From positions 868,001-932,000 of the forward strand of contig CAWGVW010000002.1 of NCBI GenBank assembly GCA_963826145.1: a DNA stretch of 64,000 nt. Reading direction: 5' to 3'. Below are positions 59,227 through 64,000 of this stretch, piece by piece; positions within the stretch are counted from its first letter, which is position 1, and every line of letters begins with the position of its first letter. Under the pieces are notes generated by a model. The model was not told the origin of the DNA and did no database searches. It was given only the letters and a program-made list of their open reading frames with translations. Both the position numbers and the translations under genes were made by a program. Source of the DNA: JBGPLJ01 sp963826145. Its GTDB lineage: Bacteria; Pseudomonadota; Gammaproteobacteria; Steroidobacterales; Steroidobacteraceae.

Positions 59227-61646
59227 GCGCAGCCATCCGCGTCCGCGATCCGCTCGGAGAACGCCACCTCGCCGCCGACAACGCCCTCACGATCGGCGGC
59301 CCCGGAAGTTCCATTCCCGTGCCAGGCGTCGCCGCCGGCGAGACGCTCGCGCGCATCGCGCAGCGCGACTCGACGCTTTTTCTGGAAGCGATCGGCCGTG
59401 GGGTCCGCTGCAACGGGCGACCCGTTGCGGGAAGCGTCGCGCTCGCGACGGGAGATGTCATCGAAGCGGGGGAGGCCCGGATCTTTCTCGAGCTGACGCT
59501 CGACGAGCGGAGCCTGCGCGTCGATCATCTCGTCGGCAACGCGACCTCGCCGCCCTCCTATGCGCCGGGCGACGCACCGATCGCTGCCGAAGACATCGTT
59601 GCGGCGCGCGACATCCCGGAAGTCGACTTTCGGGCGCCGGAGAGCCGTGCAACCGACGCGATTGCACCCGCGCCGCCGAAAGCGCGCCGCTGGTACTGGC
59701 TTGCGGCTGCTGTACTCGTAGCGCTCGCGCTCGCCGGATATTTCCTGTCGGTCGTCTCCGTGGTCGTGCGAGCCGATCCGCAGGACGCGAGCGTGCAGTT
59801 CTCCGATACGATTGCGGACTATCGCGTCGCGAACCGCCTGTATGCACTCCCCGGCGAGCACGAGGTGCTGGCGCGGCGCGATGGCTATGAGCCGCTGACG
59901 CGCGCGATCACGCTAACCGGCGACGAGCAGGCGCCGCTCGTGCTCTCGCTCACCAAGCTGCCCGGCGAACTCGTCGTGCTCACCGGCAACGTGAAAGGGA
60001 CCGTCATCGTGGATGGCCGCGAAGCGGGAGCGACCGGCGTTCCGCTCAAGGTCCCCCCGGGCCACCATGCGCTCGTCGTGCGAGCGCCGCGGCACCTCGA
60101 TAGCCTCGGCGGCATCGAGATCGAAGGCGCCGGCAAGCGCCAGGAACTGAAAGTCGAGCTCACGCCTTCGTGGGCGCGGCTCACAATCGAATCGACGCCG
60201 GCAGGCGCAGCCGTATTCTTCGACGGCCAGGAGATCGGCAAGACGCCGCTTGGCTACGACGCGGATGCCGGCCGCCATCAGCTGACGCTGAGCGATCCGA
60301 AATATCAACCCTGGGAAACGGAACTCCTCGTCAAGCACAACGAGCCGCAACGGGTCGGCCCGGTGGAACTCGGCCTGCCGGATGGCACGCTCACGATTCG
60401 CTCGGCACCCGCGGGCGCCGATGTGACCGCCGCGGGCAAGTATCGCGGACGCACGCCGGTGACGTTCGATCTGCCGGCGGGCGTACAGCAGGAAGTCGTC
60501 GTCCAGACCGAGGGCTATGAACCGGCGACCGAGCATTTACGAATCGCGCCGGGCGAGAAGCGCAGCCTCGACGTCGCGCTGAAGGCGCAGAACGTCGCCG
60601 TCAATATTCGCGGCGAGCCGACCGACGCCGAGCTCTGGATCGACGGCACGGCGCATGGCGCCGCCGTGCAGAAGCTCGAGCTTACGCCGCTCGAACATCG
60701 CATCGAGGTGCGCAAGAGCGGATTTGAAACCTTCGTGGCGCAACTGAAGCCGCAGGCAGGCTTCGATCAGCTCATCGAGTATCGCCTGCGCACGCCGACC
60801 CAGGCGCACAGCGAGAAATTTCCGTCAAGCATCCGCTCATCGGCCGGTTACGTGCTGAATCTCATGCCGACCGGCACGTACACCATCGGCAGTCCCCGCC
60901 GCGACCCGGGCCGCCGCACGAACGAAACCCAGCGCGAAGTGCGACTCGTGCGGCTCTTCTACATGGGCGTCACCGAAGTCACGAACGGCCTTTTCGACCA
61001 GTTCCAGGCCGACCACAATTCGGGACTCGTGAAGGACAAGACGCTCGATCTTGACAAGCACCCGGTCGCGAACGTGAGCTGGGCCGAAGCCGCCGGGTTC
61101 TGCAACTGGCTGAGCGCGAAGGACGGATTGCCCGAGGCCTACGGCAAGAACGGCGACAACTTCGTGTTGAAGGTTCCAGTGACGACGGGCTATCGCCTGC
61201 CGATGGAAGCCGAATGGGAATGGGTCGCGCGCTACGAAAACGGCGCGGCGACGCGCCGATTCCCCTGGGGCAACGCGCTGCCCCCGCCGCCGAACTCGGG
61301 CAATTTCGCGGACGCTTCCGCCGCCAAGGTCGTCGAACAGGTCATGCCGAACTACCAGGACGGGTTTGCGGCGAGTGCGCCGGTCGGCACTTTCGGAGCC
61401 AATTTCCTCGGACTCGTCGATATCGGCGGTAACGTAAGCGAATGGGTGAATGACTCGTACTCGCTCAATCTCGATCTGCCGGCATCGGTGCTTGACCCGT
61501 CGGGGCCGCCCGCGAGCCCGGTGCACACGATTCGCGGATCGAGCTGGACGACTTCGCAACTGACCGAGCTCAGGCTGACTTACCGCGACTTCAGCGGCAA
61601 CATGCGTATCGATCTCGGCTTCCGGGTGGCCCGCTATGCAGAATAG
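59223..61646 (+). CDS. FHA-like / TM / PEGA / FGE-sulfatase (SUMF1) protein
   Basis: 807 residues from a TTG start overlapping the kinase stop. N-terminal FHA-like domain (about 1-95: LTIGGPGSSIPVPGV, RCNGRPV), a transmembrane helix (about 158-182), then four or more PEGA repeats in the periplasm (about 185-530: PAGAAVFFDGQEIGKTPL, PAGADVTAAGKYRGRTPV). It ends in a formylglycine-generating-enzyme-like domain (about 545-807: NVSWAEAAGFCNWLS, GYRLPMEAEWEWVAR, DIGGNVSEWVND, GFRVAR). A sensor-and-surface architecture. Whether the FGE-like domain is catalytic is unknown. Confidence 0.9.
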   Translation: MSAAIRVRDPLGERHLAADNALTIGGPGSSIPVPGVAAGETLARIAQRDSTLFLEAIGRGVRCNGRPVAGSVALATGDVIEAGEARIFLELTLDERSLRVDHLVGNATSPPSYAPGDAPIAAEDIVAARDIPEVDFRAPESRATDAIAPAPPKARRWYWLAAAVLVALALAGYFLSVVSVVVRADPQDASVQFSDTIADYRVANRLYALPGEHEVLARRDGYEPLTRAITLTGDEQAPLVLSLTKLPGELVVLTGNVKGTVIVDGREAGATGVPLKVPPGHHALVVRAPRHLDSLGGIEIEGAGKRQELKVELTPSWARLTIESTPAGAAVFFDGQEIGKTPLGYDADAGRHQLTLSDPKYQPWETELLVKHNEPQRVGPVELGLPDGTLTIRSAPAGADVTAAGKYRGRTPVTFDLPAGVQQEVVVQTEGYEPATEHLRIAPGEKRSLDVALKAQNVAVNIRGEPTDAELWIDGTAHGAAVQKLELTPLEHRIEVRKSGFETFVAQLKPQAGFDQLIEYRLRTPTQAHSEKFPSSIRSSAGYVLNLMPTGTYTIGSPRRDPGRRTNETQREVRLVRLFYMGVTEVTNGLFDQFQADHNSGLVKDKTLDLDKHPVANVSWAEAAGFCNWLSAKDGLPEAYGKNGDNFVLKVPVTTGYRLPMEAEWEWVARYENGAATRRFPWGNALPPPPNSGNFADASAAKVVEQVMPNYQDGFAASAPVGTFGANFLGLVDIGGNVSEWVNDSYSLNLDLPASVLDPSGPPASPVHTIRGSSWTTSQLTELRLTYRDFSGNMRIDLGFRVARYAE

Positions 61647-61944
61647 AACGGCTGGATTCGGCTGGCTCGGCCTCATCGTGAGGCTCGCCCTGATGGGCGT
61701 CCTCTTCGTCGCGCTGGGCGCCGTTGCGGAGGACGACAAGGCGCCGGCACCTGCCGCGACGCCGTCACCGACGCAAACGGCACCGGCTGCGCCGCCCGCC
61801 GCGCAGAAACCGGCTACGGCTGCGAAGCCGACGCCGAATCCGGTCGACGAGAGCGGCGATTACGAAAAGAACGCGGCGAAGCGCTTCACACCGTCGGAAC
61901 GCACGCCTGCCGACAAGAACGTGAGCTTCCCGGTGGACATCTAG
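61636..61944 (+). CDS. small secreted Pro/Ala-rich protein
   Basis: 102 residues. Signal sequence MQNRTAGFGWLGLIVRLALMGVLFVALG, then a Pro/Ala/Thr-rich region (APAATPSPTQTAPAAPPAAQ) and a charged tail ending FPVDI. It overlaps the FGE protein gene by 11 nt and is 3 nt from the next gene. Probably a secreted or periplasmic linker component of the same system; no family known. Confidence 0.7.
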   Translation: MQNRTAGFGWLGLIVRLALMGVLFVALGAVAEDDKAPAPAATPSPTQTAPAAPPAAQKPATAAKPTPNPVDESGDYEKNAAKRFTPSERTPADKNVSFPVDI

Positions 61945-61947
61945 GCC

Positions 61948-63312
61948 ATGGCGCGCGTCATCGAACTGAACGACGCCGGCGTCACGCTGGCGGATGACGG
62001 CCAGCTGCTCGCGACGAGTCCTGGCTATGCATTCTTCGACGAGCAGGGCGTCGTGTTCGGGGAAGCGGCGCGTGCCGTCGCGCGCATGCACCCGCTGAGC
62101 ATCAATCATCACTTCTGGAGCGAGCTTTCCAGCCGGCCGCTGCCCCGCGCGGCCGGCGGCGTCCGCTCGCATGCGGACCTCGCCTTCCTGCACCTGCGCG
62201 AGTTGCTCGGCAGCCATCCGCCGTCCGCCGACGTCACCTTGCTCGTGCCGGCCGAGATGGGCCTCGAGCAACTCGGGCTCCTGCGGGCGATCGCGCAGAC
62301 GGCCGGGCTCGGGCGGCCGCGAATCATCGACACGGCCGTCGCCGCGGCGCGCGCCGTGCCGGGCGCCGCGAGGCTTGTGCATATCGACATCGAGCTGCAT
62401 CGCGCGACGCTGAGCGAGCTGCGGCTGGGCGAGCACATCGAGCGCGGCCGCGCGCTCGTCGTTCCGGGCGCCGGGCAGCTCGCATTCCACCAGCGGTGGC
62501 TCGACACCATCGCGCGCGATCTCGTCTTCGCCACGCGCTTCGATCCGCTGCAGCAGGGCGCGAGCGAGCAGGCGCTGTTCGATGCCATTCCGGGCCTCAA
62601 TCGCGAAGCGGTGGCAAACGGCAGCGTGACGCTCACGCTCGGACCGCCGGACAATCGCCACAGCATCGAGATCACGCGCGATCAGCTGATCGCCGCTGTC
62701 ACGCCGCTCGCCGACGAGATCGTGGCGCAGTTGCATCGGCTGCGATTTGCCGGCGAAGCGAGCGCGATCGCGCTCGGCGCGCGCGCGGCAATTCTCCCGG
62801 GACTGAAGGAGCGCCTCGCGGAACTGCCCGACACCGAAGTCTTCGAGCTCGAACTCCTGACGCCGATAGCGGCCGTCTCCGGGCGCTTTGCGCCGGCTTC
62901 CGTGGACGAATCGCACCGTACGACGGCGATTGCGAGTCTTGCTGAGGCCGATCGTGCGGCGCTTGGCGCAAAATCGGTCGCCGCAGGCAGCGGCGCGGCC
63001 GTGACGGCGCCGAGCCACATGCTCTATCGCGGCCAGGCGATCGCGCTCGAGGGCGAGTCGCTCACCATCGGCACCGCCGTCACCGGCGCGAACCGGAGCC
63101 TGAATGTCTCAGGATCCACGGCGGGTGTCTCGCGGGCGCACTGCACGGTGATCCGCCAGGGCCGGGACTTCATGGTCTTCGATCACTCGAGCTACGGCAC
63201 CTGGCTCAACGGGGAGCGCGTCGCACACGGGGCGCGGCTCAGGGCCGGCGACCGGCTGCGACTCGGCTCGCCCGGCATCGAGCTCGAGTTCATCGCGCTC
63301 GGCGCGAGCTGA
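61948..63312 (+). CDS. actin/Hsp70-like protein with C-terminal FHA domain
   Basis: 454 residues. The N-terminal part (MARVIELNDAGVTL, VTLLVPAEMGLEQLGLLRAIAQTAGL, ARAVPGAARLVHIDIELHRATL, LVVPGAG) has the arrangement of an ASKHA (Hsp70/actin) fold, though the phosphate-loop motifs are weak, so ATP use is uncertain. A C-terminal FHA domain (about 350-450) has IGTAVTG, SRAHCTVIRQG and SYGTWLNGE. No signal peptide, so it is cytoplasmic and probably binds the kinase or the phosphorylated FHA-TM protein. Confidence 0.8.
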   Translation: MARVIELNDAGVTLADDGQLLATSPGYAFFDEQGVVFGEAARAVARMHPLSINHHFWSELSSRPLPRAAGGVRSHADLAFLHLRELLGSHPPSADVTLLVPAEMGLEQLGLLRAIAQTAGLGRPRIIDTAVAAARAVPGAARLVHIDIELHRATLSELRLGEHIERGRALVVPGAGQLAFHQRWLDTIARDLVFATRFDPLQQGASEQALFDAIPGLNREAVANGSVTLTLGPPDNRHSIEITRDQLIAAVTPLADEIVAQLHRLRFAGEASAIALGARAAILPGLKERLAELPDTEVFELELLTPIAAVSGRFAPASVDESHRTTAIASLAEADRAALGAKSVAAGSGAAVTAPSHMLYRGQAIALEGESLTIGTAVTGANRSLNVSGSTAGVSRAHCTVIRQGRDFMVFDHSSYGTWLNGERVAHGARLRAGDRLRLGSPGIELEFIALGAS

Positions 63313-63328
63313 CGACAGGGCCCGCCCC

Positions 63329-64000
63329 ATGCGCCGGCGCCGCACCGAGATCTTCAGCATGTCGTTCCTCGACTGCATCTGCTGCGGGTTCGGCGCCGTC
63401 ATCCTCTTCTATATCATCGTCGCCGGCCGGACCGGGGATGCGCGCATTCGGCGCAATGATGAAATCGCCGCCGCCGTGAACATGCTCGACGAACAGGTGC
63501 TCATCGGCCGGAAGAATCTCGTCGTCCTGCGCAACTCCATGGAGGAGACGAAGGACGAGCACGCACGCGTGGCGGGTCGCGCCGACCAGGTGCTGAGCGC
63601 ACTGAAGCAGACGAAGCTCGAAATTTCGCGCTACGACGCCGACAGTCTCGCGCGTATCGAGCACATCAACAAGCTGAAGGCCGACGTGCAGGCGCTTCAG
63701 GAAGGCACTCGCCGGCTCGAGGGCGGTACCAACGTGCAAGGGGCGCCGGGCGAGAATCTTGTGCGTTTTCGCACGGGCGGCGATCGCATGTATCTCACGG
63801 GCCTTGCGCTCAAGGGCCGGCGCATCGCGATCCTCCTCGACAATTCAGCGAGCATGCTCGACTCGACGGTCGTCAATATCCTGAGGCTCAGGAACCTCCC
63901 GGATGCGGAGAAGCGCCGCGCAGCGAAATGGCGGCGCGCGGTCGCAACCGCGCAGTGGCTCACGGCGCGCATGCCGACAGCCGCGCAGTTCCAGGTGTTC
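63329..64000 (+). CDS. membrane-anchored von Willebrand A protein (runs off the window)
   Basis: The first 224 residues are present; the window ends without a stop. Basic N-terminus RRRRTEIFSMSFLDCICCGFGAVILFYIIV is a single helix preceded by an ExbD/TolR-like FSMSFLDCICCG motif. A coiled-coil stretch follows (about 50-130), then a VWA domain with the MIDAS motif LLDNSASM (D-x-S-x-S). It is 16 nt after the actin-like FHA gene. The rest of the protein, and of the cluster, lies beyond 64000. Confidence 0.85.
   Translation, partial: MRRRRTEIFSMSFLDCICCGFGAVILFYIIVAGRTGDARIRRNDEIAAAVNMLDEQVLIGRKNLVVLRNSMEETKDEHARVAGRADQVLSALKQTKLEISRYDADSLARIEHINKLKADVQALQEGTRRLEGGTNVQGAPGENLVRFRTGGDRMYLTGLALKGRRIAILLDNSASMLDSTVVNILRLRNLPDAEKRRAAKWRRAVATAQWLTARMPTAAQFQVF

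Noticed and set aside
1..64000. CRISPR arrays, prophage genes, secondary-metabolite synthases, rRNA and tRNA genes
   Set aside because: No regularly spaced short repeats, phage structural genes, modular synthases or RNA gene signatures were seen.

Overview
The window is one contiguous, gene-dense, GC-rich chromosomal segment. An E. coli-type GshA, a LexA-type box, a PA0069-family radical SAM protein and several c-di-GMP proteins point to a gammaproteobacterium. The Steroidobacter/Nevskia/Xanthomonas side of that class is my guess, not a demonstrated placement. There are no rRNA or tRNA genes, no CRISPR array and no prophage. One IS110-family element is present.

Layout. 0.1-2.2 kb: gshA, whose start region overlaps the 5' end of what looks like a broken DUF962 gene, then a 54-residue small protein. 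2.2-4.6 kb: two tandem membrane GGDEF proteins, the first with a degenerate active site. 4.7-9.2 kb: isoaspartyl peptidase and single-chain pyruvate carboxylase. 9.2-12.5 kb: a large STAND-type ATPase regulator with a SARP-like C-terminus. 12.5-19.2 kb: an outer-membrane barrel and a cupredoxin-like protein divergent from two GGDEF/EAL proteins. 19.2-25.6 kb: redox genes (ferredoxin reductase, ferredoxin, hydroxyacid dehydrogenase, quinone reductase, alcohol dehydrogenase, GST) and a LysR regulator. 25.6-29.8 kb: acetolactate synthase subunits in divergent orientation, glyoxalase, SDR, cupin. 29.8-36.1 kb: a Cys-rich small protein, two DUF2314 proteins, a translationally coupled aminotransferase / glutamine synthetase-like / hydrolase-like trio, and an MFS carrier. 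36.3-44.6 kb: a giant coiled-coil FHA protein, the IS110 element, ilvA and a TPR-containing Ser/Thr kinase. 44.8-54 kb: a tiny basic protein, alpha/beta hydrolase, PGPGW protein, photolyase, two peptidase-like genes carrying apparent frameshifts, an MFS carrier and a radical SAM protein behind a LexA box.

54.2-64 kb (running off the end) is the most interesting region. It is a tight same-strand cluster of three lipoproteins, a membrane Ser/Thr kinase with TPR and PEGA-like parts, an FHA-TM-PEGA-FGE(SUMF1) protein, a small secreted Pro/Ala-rich protein, an actin/Hsp70-like protein with an FHA domain, and a membrane-anchored von Willebrand A protein. The domain set suggests an envelope-spanning phospho-signalling or assembly machine. 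I do not recognise it as a named system.

Two genome-level patterns stand out. First, five intergenic palindromes (at about 4.6, 19.2, 23.9, 26.1 and 28.1 kb) share GGTACC/GGTGCC ends, and three of them share an inner core. They fill gene gaps almost exactly, and one supplies the stop codon of the isoaspartyl peptidase. Second, the IS110 element lies between the two arms of a separate 27-bp inverted repeat. It carries a long, strongly structured non-coding region upstream of its transposase that could encode a bridge RNA.
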